Part shown: piece after piece, positions 1-17,539 of the stretch | Layout of the letters: each line of letters opens with the position of its first letter | How positions within the stretch are numbered: position 1 is the first letter of the stretch | NCBI GenBank assembly: GCA_003665825.1 | Contig: QPFY01000002.1 | Location: 930,001 to 994,000 of the forward strand | DNA from: Microbotryum silenes-acaulis | Taxonomy: Eukaryota; Basidiomycota; Microbotryomycetes; Microbotryales; Microbotryaceae | DNA: 64,000 nt | Direction: 5' to 3' | Notes under the pieces: generated by a model | What the model was told of the DNA's origin: nothing | Databases searched by the model: none | What the model saw: only the letters and a program-made list of their open reading frames with translations | Made by a program: the position numbers and the translations under genes

Positions 1-932
1 CTTACACGGGGATTGATCTTGCGAAGCAACTCGTCCTTCCTTCCGCCTGCGGCCTTCATCGCTCTCAAAGCCCACCTTGCTTCGGCCTACCAGTCGGGCT
101 ACTACCTCAAGGAACCGCCTAGAGCAGAAGGGGAGGCCGCACCACCACCTGCGAATGCCTTGACTGATCCGGGAGCGATGGATGGGATGTTGGATATGCT
201 CAAGAAGCAGGCTGTTGGGTTCTTGCCTCAGGTGGGTCGTTGCAGGCTTCGTTCAAGAGCCCTACTTGAGCGCGGCACTAAGACAATGGGAATTTTATTC
301 GCAGACCATCTTGATGTACTACATCGGATACTTCTTCGAAGGATTCGTCCTTAGTGCGTGACGATCATCTGAGCGTGTTCAGGACTGGGTACCCCTGGCT
401 TCCGGCTGACGTTCCACCCCCACATGCTCTCCGAATTCCCTTACCATCCATCCCCCACAGCTCGACTACCATTCCCCCTCACCCTTCGCTTCAAGTCGAT
501 GCTTCAAAGAGGAATTGAAACCCAAGACATGGACGTCAGCTGGGTCTCGTCCGTTTCGTGGTATTTCCTGTGCTTGTTTGGGCTGAGCTCGGTCTATCGG
601 TTGATTCTGGGCGAGGAAAATGGTCAGTCCTCAACGCAATACACGCGACAGTTCACTCTGAACGGCAATTGATGCCTTTCTGTCGACGAATTGCAGCTGC
701 CGATGGGAATGGAGCCATGATGGCACAGATGGGCGGGATGGGAGGGATGATGGGAGGGATGGGGGCAAGTCCAGCCGCTGGTGCTGCACCTCCACCTCCA
801 ATGCCGGGGCAACCTGCCGTCGACTATCACAAGCTGATGAAGAATGAGAAGGAGAACTTGGACATTGTCGAGTACAGCTGGGTCTGTGAAGGCGTCGAGG
901 ATAGGTTGCTGAAGAAGTTTGGCTCGGGATGA
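1..932 (+). CDS. EMC3: ER membrane protein complex subunit 3 (3' part)
   Basis: This is the C-terminal part of Emc3, a core membrane subunit of the ER membrane complex, an insertase for tail-anchored and multi-pass proteins. Its 5' end lies outside the window. Exons read as <1-231, 305-353, 461-622 and 697-932 (TGA 930-932), all with GT-AG borders. Recognisable stretches are NSSFLPPAAFIALKAHL, the hydrophobic TILMYYIGYFFEGFVL, then RLPFPLTLRFKSMLQRGIE and SSVSWYFLCLFGL, which match the conserved Emc3 membrane core. A Met/Gly-rich tract (MGGMGGMMGGMG) and a Pro-rich linker precede the C-terminal tail YHKLMKNEKENLDIVEYSW. The four exons join in frame without any stop. The family call is firm from sequence; the role comes from family knowledge. 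Confidence 0.93.
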
Positions 933-1242
933 AATTCCACTTGAAGGTGATTTGGGCTTCTCCATCCAGTGGCACAGTGATTTTGCCATTAGTCCGCGTT
1001 ACAAAAGGTGGTAAGACTAGAAGAAATTGTGCAGTCCTGCAGACACACCCCGTTTTTGCAAGAGGACTGCGTCACATGACTGTTCGGTTCCGGGACCGGC
1101 TCTCCGTCGGAGTTCCGTCGGCTGAACGGCGGCGCGTCAGTGATAGGGCTTCGCAGACCCGACAGGGTTCGAGGTCCGGCGCGTGCCGACTTGACTCCTC
1201 ACTCCACTGCGAACCATCTTCCCCACAATTATCAACACGACC
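933..1242. other. Intergenic EMC3-MTD1
   Basis: This 310-bp gap holds the EMC3 3' flank and the MTD1 promoter. I see no ORF with protein-like content and no RNA gene. A GC-rich stretch around 1,075-1,180 directly precedes the MTD1 start. Confidence 0.6.
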
Positions 1243-2719
1243 ATGTCGACTGAAGTCCCTACGACGCTGTGCACGACGGTGACGGGAGAAGCCGTGGCCA
1301 AGCCTTTCCGTGCGGCCATCATCGCCACGACCTCGACCTCGTCGCCTCGACCCAAGCTCGTCGGTCTGCTCGCCAACTCGAATGCGCCGTCACGCGCCTA
1401 CGCCGAATGGACCGCCAAGGCATGCCAGGCAGTAGGGATCAACTATGAACTGCGAGAAGTCGGTGCGATCAAGGAAGGCCAGGACCACGCTGTGGCCGAG
1501 CAAGGGGAGGTCGAGGAAGCCATCTTGGAAGCGAACGCCGATGACGCGGTGCATGGCATCATGGTCTACTACCCCATCTTTGGGCCCAGGCAAGACGGGT
1601 ACTTGCAACAGGCTGTTAGTCCGCTCAAGGATGTCGAGGGGCTCAACTTTACATGGTATGTCTGGCCGGCCTGTCGGCTCTTTCTCCATGGTCAGAGCTC
1701 GGAGCTCTCGCTCTAGCGCCGAGGTCACGTTACCGTCCTCGGCCTAGAGGACCACCCCGAACTGACCAGTCCGCACCTACACTACATCAGGCTCTTTTCC
1801 CTTTATCATAACACGCGATTCATCGATCCTCGCAAGATTGCACTCGCTGCCCAAGTCGTCTCACCCCCCGCTGCTTCAACCTCAGGATCGGGTCCCGCCG
1901 AGCCCGAGCTCGTCAAGGCAATCCTGCCGTGTACCCCTTTGGCGATCGTCAAAACGCTCGAGCACTGTCAAGTGTACAACCCCGTCTTACCTTATGGCTC
2001 TCGCGCCTTTGGCAAAACCATCACCGTCATCAACAGGTTCGTCACTTTGCACACGCACAAGCAGTCTCCGGGAAAACACTGCTGATCCATGCGCCCTCGT
2101 CTTTGTTTCAGGTCCGAAGTCGTCGGTCGACCCCTCGCCGCTCTTCTCGCCAACGACGGTGCACGAGTCTTTTCTGTCGATCTCGATGGCATCCAAGAGT
2201 TCACCCGACGGAGAACGTCGGCTTCCGCCGCAGAAGGAGAGAAGCCCCGCCCCTCGTTCCAACCTCGCCATTTCGTGCAGTCGACACCGCTCAAGCTCGA
2301 AGACTGCCTCGCTATTTCTGATGTCGTCGTGTCCGGGGTCAGTGCTGGGGCTGATTTGTCTGTACGATGCGGAGATATCACCTTACTGATGCTGTCTCAT
2401 GCGAATCGGTGCTGGCATAGGTTCCGAGCGCGGCGTACAAGATCTCCACCGATGCTCTGAAAGAAGGCGTCATCGCCGTCAACTTCTCCGAGTCCAAGAA
2501 CTTTGAAACCAACATCAAAGAAAAGGTGAGACCTGCCACCCAATTAAGGATTTGGCTATCGTGCCGAGCACTGATGTACAACCCCAAAATTTCATCGCGA
2601 AGGCTTCGATCTACTGCCCCGGAATCGGCAAAGCGACGATCGTCCTACTACAACGCAACTTGTTGAGGCTGCGAAAATATCAGGACATCTTGAAGGGGAT
2701 TGCATCGAGCAGCGAGTAG
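1243..2719 (+). CDS. MTD1: Methylenetetrahydrofolate dehydrogenase (NAD+), Mtd1-like
   Basis: Predicted cytosolic NAD-dependent 5,10-methylenetetrahydrofolate dehydrogenase of one-carbon metabolism. Five exons (1243-1655, 1791-2036, 2112-2337, 2421-2525, 2603-2719) give 368 aa. The N-terminal catalytic domain shows AYAEWTAKACQAVGINYELR and GIMVYYPIFGPRQDGYLQQ, followed by LYHNTRFIDPRK and PCTPLAIVKTLE, all typical of Mtd1. The Rossmann part begins at VINRSEVVGRPLAALLANDGA with the nucleotide-binding SEVVGRP motif, and closes with VVVSGVPS, VIAVNFSESKNFE and CPGIGKATIVLLQRNLLRL. The length fits yeast Mtd1 (about 320 aa) plus an N-terminal extension. The start ATG at 1243 sits in an ACC-ATG-TCG context. 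Confidence 0.93.
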
Positions 2720-3389
2720 ATTCTCGAGGGACTTCGGACCATGGTCATCGTTCCCTTCTTTTTTTGGCGGTACCCTTCCGACTTTGTTCCGCAATAGACA
2801 GCCGAAACTCTTGGATCTTGTGTGCAGTCAAGTCTTGGTCGAGCTCCTGATTTCAGAAAATGTAAAATCCCACTTGAAGTACGGAGCCATCAGGCAAGTG
2901 GTCCTTCATTTTGGTGAATGTCCGACGCGAGTTTCCCGAGGCAATCAACTCTTGGGCGGCAGTTCCAGCGCACACGCCAATGCAGTCTCTGACCGGAGTG
3001 AAAATCGAAAGCCCAGCCAAAAAGGGCCTTTTTACAGTATGAAAAACCACGACTCCCACGTAGAGCCGATGCACTTGCTCCAAGAGAATGTACGATCTGC
3101 CCCGAAGCCGGGCCCCGCTCCCGATCACGCGCATTCGGCGACTGAATCCGGTCGCTCGTGGCTTGGCTCCTGGCTACATCAACTTCCAATCTCACTCCGT
3201 CAAGCCACACCCAGTTTACCATGCTTGAAGCTCTCACAGGATCCTCTGCCCGAGTGGTCAAGCTCGTACCCGGTGCTGTAAGCCTTCTGTCGCGTTTCGA
3301 GCTCCCGTAGGCCACGATCTCCTTCAAACCCAGGACTTGGCAATGGGCCGGGACCAGAACTGACCGAAACGAATCTCCGCAAATCGTCC
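2720..3389. other. Intergenic MTD1-isochorismatase
   Basis: No coding signal is convincing here. The open frames on both strands (for example plus 2700-3281) overlap one another, lack splice-consistent extensions and resemble no family I know. The last part must contain the promoter of the gene at 3390. Confidence 0.5.
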
Positions 3390-4509
3390 ATGGCACTCGT
3401 GCGATGTTCCCAGACGGCGTTCTTCGTTTGCGATATCGTAGGTGCATATCTTTTTTGGCTCTGGATGGAACGGGCTTGGACTGACTCGGGTCCTTCTCTC
3501 GAACTCGCACAGCAAGAGCGATTCCGACCCGTCATGTAGGCGACCGACCCCACACTGTCTCGGTCGATCGCGGCATCGGTCCTTCAACCGGAGATTTTGG
3601 ATCAGCTGACTACCGTTGTATTTCAACCCTCCTCGATCCTCCAGCCATGCGTATGACAGTGTGATCAACACAGCAGAAAAAATGACCAAGGCCGCCGCTC
3701 TACTCGAAGTGCCCGTGATCGTCACGGAGCAAAACCCCAAGGCGCTCGGCGCGACCGTACCGCTCTCGCTTAAAAAGCTCCCCAAGTCGTTGTACCGAGG
3801 AGCGATCGCCAAGACCAAGTTCTCGATGATGTTGCCCGAGGTCGAGGCCCAGTTGAAGGAGTGGAAGACCAAGTCGGTCGTCATTTTTGGTATCGAGGTC
3901 GGTTCGGTTCCTTGGAGCAGTTTCTGTACAGCCCCGGTCTGACCGGTCTGAGAACGATTTGACTGACCTGATATGTTCGGACCGGGATCCGTTGGGACGA
4001 CATACGGCCAGAGCCATGTCTGTGTGCTGCAGACGTGCTTGGATCTCCTTGAGCGCAACTACAGCGTACACATCTTGGCCGATGGTGTGTCGTCGTGCAA
4101 TCAGGGTGAAGTTGGCGTCGCTCTCGCGGTGAGTTCAATTTTTCGTGCTCGGTCTCGGGGCTCGCTTTCGAGTGTCATTACATTACGATACAATAATTTA
4201 ATTTTGAAACTTATAGGTATCGCGGTACTAATGTCAAATGGTCTTGTTGCATGCTCACAGCGAATGCAAGCCTCCGGAGCACAAATTACCACCTCGGAAA
4301 GTGCCTTGTTCCAGCTCATGGGTCAGTGCTTACAAGTAGGGATCATCTAAGGAAACCCAGTCTGCTAATTTTTATTATTTTGATATTTGTGTGATGCAGT
4401 CGATTCATCGCATCCCGCGTTCCGACAAGTTTCGGGTTTGGTCAAGGAGACGAAAGCGACAACGACTTCCTCATTGGAGGCGCTCCTCCAGGGCAAGGGC
4501 AAATTGTAG
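3390..4509 (+). CDS. Isochorismatase-domain hydrolase (ISOC1/2-like)
   Basis: A small cysteine-hydrolase-fold protein of the ISOC1/ISOC2 group. Six exons (3390-3437, 3513-3535, 3645-3897, 4012-4128, 4261-4321, 4400-4509) give 203 aa. The N-terminus CSQTAFFVCDIQERFRPV carries the aspartate of the isochorismatase triad, followed by VPVIVTEQNPKALGAT. The third exon ends VVIFGIE and the next begins SHVCVLQTCLDLLERNY, so GIESHVCVLQT with its catalytic-type cysteine is rebuilt across the intron. ILADGVSS and RMQASGAQITTSESALFQLM are also typical. The 23-nt second exon is needed to keep the reading frame. The substrate of this family is not settled, so no reaction is assigned. Confidence 0.88.
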
Positions 4510-5249
4510 ACATTCCAACTTCTGTAATCTGGATGAGAATATGACGCTATGTCTCAGTTATTATCGGTTCGCGCGGTCTGTCACAAAACCCTCGGCGAGA
4601 TCGGTCAGATCGATCGGTGTCCGCGGATGCTGCAAGGCCCAAAATAAGAGTTCGCATTGCGAGATATTTTTTTCCCCCGCCAGGATCCCGCCATCTTTCG
4701 GTTGTCGTGTTGTATGTACATGGACCTGGGTCCTGACGCAACAAGCGAGTTACGACTCGAGCAGCATTGCACCACTGTCCGGTCGCCGACTCGCCGAGCG
4801 CTCTGCGAAGTTTGGGCCTGAGCCTGAGGCCTGAGCGCCTGAGCGTTGTGAACGATGATCGTGTGCGCGCCAGCATCTGTGCCCGTGCCCGCGAGTGCCC
4901 GCGCGCGTCGCAGAACACCCATTCATCCGTCACGACGGGCTTCCAGGCTCGTCCCTGTTCTCTCTTCTCCCACGCTACGCTCTCCTCTCTTTAGCTCGCC
5001 ACGATATCGACATCCACCTTTGGACGTGTCCCCGCCCTCCTCGCCTCTGCTCTCTCCCCACCGGTGTGCTAGACCCGCGTCGACCGCGTTCGGCCTGGTT
5101 CCGAGTTCCGTCCCCCAATCGCTGCTCTCTCGCTTGAATCGCTGCAGGTCGCTGCTGCGCCCGCTTGTTTGCGCCGCCCGTCCCCGCCCCCGTCGCTGGT
5201 CGCCCGCCCGCACGTTGCACGGCCCCTCCTCGCTCCGTCTCACCCGACC
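4510..5249. promoter_or_regulatory. Upstream region of the GH26-like gene
   Basis: A 740-bp gap. From about 4,870 the plus strand turns strongly pyrimidine-rich (CT/CCG runs), as is common in fungal promoters and 5' UTRs. No protein-like ORF or RNA gene is seen. Open frames on both strands here come from the biased composition. Confidence 0.4.
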
Positions 5250-7537
5250 ATGGCTCGCTCGTCGTCGTGTTCATCGTGCTCTCCGTCGTCGTGCGGTCGA
5301 CCGTCGACAAGTAGAAGTCGGACAAGTTGCGCTGCTGGCCCAGCGGCGTCGCCGTCGCCGTCGCCGTCACTCGCCCGTCGCACGCGTTTGCTCGGCGCGC
5401 TCACGATCGGCCTGCTCGCACTGGGCGCGGCCCCGGTCACACGAGCGGCTCGATACGAACCCCCGGGCAATCAGGTCTTGTTCGGTGCTTGGTTCGATCC
5501 AGCAGCAGGTTAGTAACTTCCGCCTCATTGGGTGCTAGTCGTACCTTTTTTTAGGCCCCCGTCGGCTTCCGGGCAAGGTCAAGACGGATCAAGTTAGGTG
5601 GAATTCCGTACGGCCAGGGGCGGCCCAGGCGTGCCGGGTGGGTGCGCCGACTGCTGGGTGTGCAGAGATGGTCGCAACGGCGTGTGGGAACGCAGAGGTG
5701 CCGACAGGGTTCTTCATCGTACAAAACGGATCCCTGGGCTCATCGCGGTCGGAAATAGCTTTCATCGTCGATGCTCCCGAGGACGTCACGGTCGTCAATG
5801 GCTCCGACGGCCGACTCGCTCGGCTCAGGCGATGATCATCACTCCGCCAAACGTCGCCACTCGGGCGCCGACAAGTCCGTGCCCGCACAGAGCCGCCTCC
5901 CGACGATATGCGATCATCACACCTAACAGCCCATCGACAAAGGGAGTTTTCGCCCGCAGTCCCAGGTACTGACACATCATTTTGACCCGCACTGCCCGTC
6001 GCTTGCAGGTTACAGTGACACACCCGATGTGTTCAACCAGCGGTTAGGCCAGAACGTGCCCGTCTTCCAGCTCGCGCAAGAAATTCCTCTACCGCCTTAC
6101 AACTATGTCACTGGTGTCGGTGGCCCCGCGCCTGCAAGGGTTAGCCAGAAGTCTTGTGTTCAGATTTGCGACTACACTCGTTCTGACGCCCTCCTGATGT
6201 GCTCGTCCGTCACAGCTCATCGAGGCAACCAACACCGACGCTGCCATCTTCTTGACCGTCTATCCGGCCACTGGGTTTGCAGCCGTCGCAACCAGTGACC
6301 TTACTGCCTTGGGGTCCCAGATTCTTGAGTGTATGTCGATGTCGTGCATGGACTCGGCGTGGCGCTCGTATCGGTGGGTCTGGGCGCTGATGTCGTCTGG
6401 TGAACCTCCTCGCTCGCTTGGGCTCCTACCTCTCACAGACCAAGTCAAATACAACCGAACGGTCTTCTTGCGCTACGCACCCGAAATGCAAGGAACATGG
6501 AACCAGTACGGCCAGCAACCGACCGCGTTCAACCAGTCGTGGCATCAAATGTACAACGCCGTCAAGGCGATCGCACCCGACACGATCATGGTGTGGGCGC
6601 CCAATACCGTTCAAGGGTGAGTTCTTTGCCTGACACCGGCGGTACCGAATGGTGGCTGCGCCGTCGCCAAATTTGCATCGTATGCTGACGCCCAGTTCCG
6701 CCTCCACTTCCGTTCAGATACCCTTACGGTCAATCGTTCGCCGCCACCTCAGCTGCTGATTTCGCCTTGCTCGACACGAACGGGGACGGCGCCATCACTG
6801 TCGCGGACGACGGGTTCGCTCCTTACTACCCTGGTGACGAGGTTGTCGACTGGATCGGACTGTCCATCTACTACAAAGGTCAAGATTCGGCGCAACAAGA
6901 GAACGAGGTCCAGAACCCAGGCTATTGCCATAATGTCATCATGGGGCTGAACCCGCAAACGCGCACCACCATCACGCCTTGGTACACCAACTACTGCATC
7001 AACAAGCCCACCAAGGCTTGCATGTTCGCCGAATGCGGTGCTGCTTACCACACCAACCACACGAACGGCGCGACCCAAGCCGCTCTGCAGCAAGGCTGGC
7101 TCAGCGACTGCGTCACCAACACCACCTTCCTCGACACGTTTCCCCGACTCAAGCTCATCATGCAGTTCGAGTACGAAAAGTTCGAAAGCGACAACACTGG
7201 AGCGCAGGACATGCGTGATTACCGAGTGACCAACGCCACCGACGTCGCCCGAGAACTTACGTCCGACTTCCGCGCCATGGGCACCCGATTCCTCTGGGCG
7301 AACGAGCGAGCGCCGCCTTTGAACTACACCCAACCGCCGACGCCTGCGGCTACCGTCAACGGTGACGGCCAGACCATCATCGCCATCATCACGGCGACCA
7401 CACGAGGTCGCGACATGTCGTTCCCCTCGCTCTTCGGCGTGACTGGCGGAGCGGCGCAAAAGCAGGAGTTCATCGAGTTGGGCATCATGATGACGGCGTT
7501 CACCGTTGGAGCGCTCGCGGTGATGCGATATCTGTGA
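5250..7537 (+). CDS. Secreted/membrane-anchored glycoside hydrolase, GH26-like
   Basis: Predicted cell-surface glycosidase of the GH26 type (beta-mannanase or related beta-glucan activity; substrate uncertain). Exons 5250-5508, 6009-6139, 6216-6330, 6439-6616 and 6718-7537 give 500 aa. The start ATG at 5250 has a strong context (ACC-ATG-GC). A Ser-rich leader precedes a hydrophobic segment (LLGALTIGLLALGAAPV), which would act as signal peptide or anchor, and then the core NQVLFGAWFDPAAG. The motif VFLRYAPEMQGTW fits the GH26 acid/base site. MFAECGAAYHTNHTNG fits the nucleophile region. DWIGLSIYY lies between them. Several N-x-T sites are present. The protein ends in a hydrophobic tail (IELGIMMTAFTVGALAVM) near the C-terminus, suggesting a membrane or GPI anchor. 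Intron 1 (500 nt) is unusually long for this window. Confidence 0.8.
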
Positions 7538-8399
7538 TGAGGAATCGGACAAGCAGCATAGCATGACGAACAGACACTTTTAGTTTTCTCTTTTCACGAC
7601 CAGAGGTCCGACCCTTCTCTTCGCCCATCCAATTCGGAATGACTCGGTGGCCACAGGGCCCAGCTGCAAAGGAATCGCGTTGTTCCTCTCGATTCCGAGG
7701 CCATCATCCCACAGATGTCGTTCTCTTTTCTTCCGCACACTCGTCGCCCACTGTACGTCATCTAGATGCTCGACAGATGCAACACTCCCTACTCCGACCC
7801 CCCCTTCGTATACACTGCACCACGTAACCATCTAGTTCTCGCCTTCTCCGCACGTCGTCTTTTTGTCTTTTTCTTTCTCCCCCTTTCCTGCCTCCCCCAT
7901 ATAAACATTCGCTTCTCTCCCTTACACTTGTCTTTCTTGCAGGTTCTTAAACCCCCTTTTCTTTACAGTTCACTTCGTCGCTCTGCTCTTTCTCCATCTT
8001 CAACAATGATACTCCTGTTTTTGCAAAACCCTTGTCAATTCAACCCTACACCTTAGCTAACAATTTCATTCCGAACGAGATCGCGAGTAATGTGCAGAAT
8101 CCCTCGGTCAGCGCGTCAGCGCGTCAGCGACTTGCCCGCATTTACCCTTTACTCAAAAGCACACTTGGATGAGGCGACTCTCGTCTCTGGGGAAGATTTC
8201 TCGCGCTTACTCGGTAGGTAGGGCAAACTTGGCGCATGTTTGCTTTTCAGTTCTTCTTCCTCGGGGATCTAGCCCATCGAGGGAGAGGCTCAATGCAAGC
8301 AAAGTAGACAAAAGGATTGAACAAGAGACGCTTCTAGTAATAGAGGGGGGGAGAGGGCCAAGAACACAACATTATACAACATCGGGCCACCCTTCCCGA
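7538..8399. other. Convergent 3' intergenic region
   Basis: This lies between two convergent genes (GH26-like, plus; GDH, minus). It is pyrimidine-rich on the plus strand. It has a TATA-like CATATAAAC near 7,900 followed by CT-rich DNA and short ATGs, so a short transcript is conceivable, but no family-like ORF is visible. Confidence 0.4.
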
Positions 8400-10727
<2,328 letters not shown>

Positions 10728-12458
10728 GGTAGAGTATTGGGTGGGGTGGTTTGAGTTGAGGGTTAGGTAGGGAAATAAAAAGGAGGGGCGCTGGTGCGGG
10801 GGAAAACGGATGGGAGCGGAGTCAAAGAGGGTGGAAGAGCAGAGCAAAGACGACCGGCTGGAGCGACGATCCACCTCGGGCCCAGCGCACGGAGAAATCG
10901 ATCGCCGACTCGCGGCTTAGCGCTTATCATCGATTCGAAACAATCGAGAGGTCGTCGTTTGGAATCGTCAACGGATAGCTACGAAAGGCGATCATCGCGC
11001 AGGAGTGGTGCATAGCATAAGCAGTAGCACTGGTTCCATGATCCATTCGAACGAGCAAGTCGAATCAGTACTCTATGAGTCACTGCCGCCCCAGGAGCTC
11101 TTGTACAGATCGCAACCAGCCAACGTTTAGCCGACGACGTACAACGGCCCGCTTCGCGGAGCTCCGAACGGAGTAGGCCACTTTCTATTTCCCGCTGTAC
11201 CACACCCAGAGGAGGGGAACCTGGGCTCCCATCCTTCTTCTCTGGACAGGGAATTGCATTCTGTCCCTACCGGGAGTCGCCAACATCCGATGTATCTACC
11301 CTCGCACTCGTATCGCCGTCAAGTCAGATATCGGATCAGAAACGATCTGCGCCGCGGCCTGCGCACTCTGGCGCTTGGCCAAGCGATTCAACTCGTCTGC
11401 CCGCCTCTGCCGGCTTACTATCACGGTATCACCGGGGCTGCCACCACTCACGCCAGAGGCAGTCCTTCTACCCCTTCTCCGACCGAAGACTGGAGCCTGA
11501 CAAGCGGGAGTTGTATTTTTGTGACCGGACTCCTCGAAGTCGAAGTGGTTGATGACGAGAGACATCATGGCGCTCGCAGGAGGGTCCGGTCAAAAATTCC
11601 AAGCCACTCACCGCTGGAACGTCGCTTATGGCGTGCAGTCAACTCATTGTCGAGCTGCACAAATGTGGACTTGGATCCAAGGCGACGGCGTTGGTAGCCA
11701 AGGCCAGCTTTTTATTTCGGGGACGGTCGGCGTTGGGAGCAAATCAGGCAGAATGCGGGCTTTAGCGATGCATTCGGACATGACATTCGACTCTCATAGT
11801 TCAATAATAGGGATGATCTGACCGATGACCGAGGCTAAAGCCACCCGGAGCGACAAGGCCGATTTGCGGGCTGCATTCTGCCGGAAGATACTCCGGGTAG
11901 CCCCTGTCTCGGCATTCTCGGCAACCCCACTCCAGCGGCGCGTCTTGGACTTTTGCTGTAGACAACCCTGTCCAGTGTCTATGGGTATCTATTCGATGAG
12001 CACCACACATTCACTCTTTTTCTAAAGGGCGAAACTGACCAATTGATGGTATTCGTTGACAACTCGTAGCCCCCAGATCCGTTGATAGAGAGGCGTAGTA
12101 AGATACACATCCACAACAAGTGGGCGCTGGATACCTTCAACTTTGTCTGCAATTTTCATGATACCAGACTCCACCTCTTTGGGAGCCAATTCTTGGGCGA
12201 GTCAGAGCCAATTTGAACATCTGCAGAGCGAGACCCTGGGCCGTGGGTCTGCCCAGCCCACAGGCAGTTGGCAGGCGCGCTCTGACGTGTGAGCGTCGTC
12301 AGCGCCGTGGGTCGATGTGCCTCTTGAGCTCAGTCCTCACGCTGTTCGCCGCGTTTGACCCGTTGGTAACCCCCCCGCAACGTGTCAATTCTAGTCGACG
12401 CTCAACCTCATTTCTACCACCTCCCTTCATCGCCCAATCCCTTCGCTCTTGGTCCATC
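10728..12458. other. Intergenic between divergent GDH and CDC48
   Basis: About 1.7 kb that must hold the promoters of both divergent genes. Open frames at 11,254-11,697 and 11,549-11,821 have no recognisable domains and no splice-consistent neighbours. I see no tRNA or other RNA gene. A Lys-poor, CT-rich leader directly precedes the CDC48 start. Confidence 0.45.
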
Positions 12459-15786
<3,328 letters not shown>

Positions 15787-16238
15787 TCACGTAGTTCCTG
15801 ACTATGCTGTGCCGTGCTGTGCTGTGCTGTCGTGTTGCGCTGTTAGCTCTGCTCGTGTTTCCGGGTTCTGGCTATGAAAATGAAATGCAATGATTTGTTT
15901 CCGTCTCAACTCTTGTTGGCAACGCCATGCTTCTGCTCGCGGCCACCTGGTCAAGTTGTGTAGTAGAAGGACAAGGTTTGCAAGTCGGGAACGACTTTCG
16001 GCTATACAGACGACTCGAAGCTCGTACTAATGACATGACAAGTACAAAGATCTTGATGCAGACATGGTGAAAGAACGATTTCAACGACATGACCCTGATT
16101 GGCATCCGTTCACAACTGTGGAGGGGCAGAAAGAGGTCAATGTATGCACTGGGCCGTAGTCCCGAGGCCGGTCCACTCGACGGGGAGCATCGATAACTCA
16201 CCTGGCCCTCCGTTGCCTATATCGCTCATGGTCCGAGC
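15787..16238. other. CDC48 3' flank
   Basis: Contains a short GTGCTGTGCTGTGCTGT-type repeat at 15,808-15,830 just after the CDC48 stop, then the 3' flank of the minus-strand gene at 16,239. No ORF is supported. Confidence 0.4.
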
Positions 16239-16666
16239 TCATCTCGCAGGCGCTGGTCCTCCTCCTCCACCTCGGCCACTGTTGCCTCCTGAAGTGCCGC
16301 CCCGTGCCGATGCATGGGCTGAACTCGAGCTCGCCGACGACGGCCTCCTCGCTTCCTGTTCGTCTCGGATTCGTCTCCTCGTGTCTCGCATCGAGCGCCC
16401 TGCAGGGATTCTTCTACTTGCAGTTGGCTATGTGAGATGTAGGGCGGTATCAGCTCCTGCGTCCGAGACACTCAGTCTGCTGGCGCTCTCCAGAGTTTCG
16501 GCCAACAGACGTTCGGATAGCGGCTTGAGTGTGGACTGACGTTGATCAGAGTGGAGAAGAAGAGCCACAAAGCAAGCCAGGCTTCCTGCACAAAGACGAG
16601 GACTTGATGATGCCAAGGGGCCTTGTCGTGGAGGTTTCCTTTGGAGTCGATGTAGCTCGGCGCCAT
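16239..16666 (-). CDS. Small Gly-rich membrane protein, selenoprotein-K/SelG-like
   Basis: A short minus-strand gene with the layout of fungal SelK/SelG-family ER membrane proteins. The N-terminus MAPSYIDSKGNLHDKAPW is followed by one hydrophobic segment (VQEAWLALWLFFSTLIN), a basic stretch (RRRIRDEQEARRP) and a Gly-rich tail GGTSGGNSGRGGGGG ending PAPAR-stop at 16,239. Exon 1 starts at 16,666 and ends near LIN, close to a GTCAGT. The Gly-rich tail lies in another frame, so one intron of about 80-130 nt is required. Its acceptor is ambiguous: CTGCAG gives the basic stretch with a weaker donor, while a later CAG fits the strong donor. The family assignment rests on layout and composition, so it is tentative. 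Confidence 0.5.
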
Positions 16667-17539
16667 TGGACAGGTCGAATTTGGCAGATGAGATTGACCG
16701 TGCGACTCAGTCGAGTGTGGGGAGGACTCGGAATGAGATCATTTGAGGCGGCCCGTACTCAGCTCACGCCGCCACTAAGCTCAATCGAGCCTCTCTCCTC
16801 AATCTCTAGGAATCATTTTTTACCTAGATCGGCACGCCTGGCCCAGTTGCCCTGCGAGTTCTCAGAGTCATTTTGAGGTGGGATTTTTTCCTGAGTTGAG
16901 AAGCAGGGAGAACCAGCCAAATCGCAGAATTCGCTTTTTGGATCCAGTTGAGAGAAGGCGATCTGCCAACTTGCAGAAACTTTCCTGAAGAATGGCCGAA
17001 ACAATAACGAGCGATCGTGTTCATTTCTGGACGCAAATGGTCCGAAATGATGCGTAGTCAAGGGGCTGCCAACTTCTCGAATTTCAAGAATCGCCAGACA
17101 ACGACCGGCGACGCCTGGGTCAAAACGTGAATTTTGGCACTTTCTCGCTGCTATAGCACACCCATGAAGGACTCTGACGGTTCGTCCTTCAGAGTCTAGC
17201 CATCGGATTACAAGCTTTATCATGATAGAAGCAGATTTTAGTTTTCATTTCCGCTTGGCTCCAAGCCAAAGTTTCGGAGGGCAACTCAGCCGAACGCGCG
17301 CATAAGTAAAGTACTAAGCCCTACACAGGGGGAAGCTTCGAGCTTGGGCCGCCACTGATTTGATTTGATTGGCAGGCCACTTGCACGCCACTTGCACGCC
17401 ACTCGCTCCTCTGCTCGCGACCTGTTTCACGGGCACAGCACCGCACCAAAAGCACCGGCACCGCGCACTTTGCGTGCTCCCCCGGCACTTTTGCACTCGA
17501 CAGCCTCAACACATCCGCCTCAGTCCCAAGATCAAGACG
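16667..17539. other. Intergenic, divergent promoters
   Basis: This gap lies between the minus-strand SelK-like gene and RHO3. Open frames at 16,813-17,223 on the minus strand show no recognisable protein features. The 150 bp before 17,540 are CA/CG-rich. Nothing else is supported. Confidence 0.4.

Noticed and set aside
1130..1190. Possible tRNA (GGGTTCGAGGTCCGG)
   Set aside because: A T-loop-like string is present but no acceptor stem or anticodon arm can be folded around it.
2700..3281. 193-codon frame after MTD1
   Set aside because: It overlaps the MTD1 stop and several competing frames, and resembles no family. Treated as intergenic.
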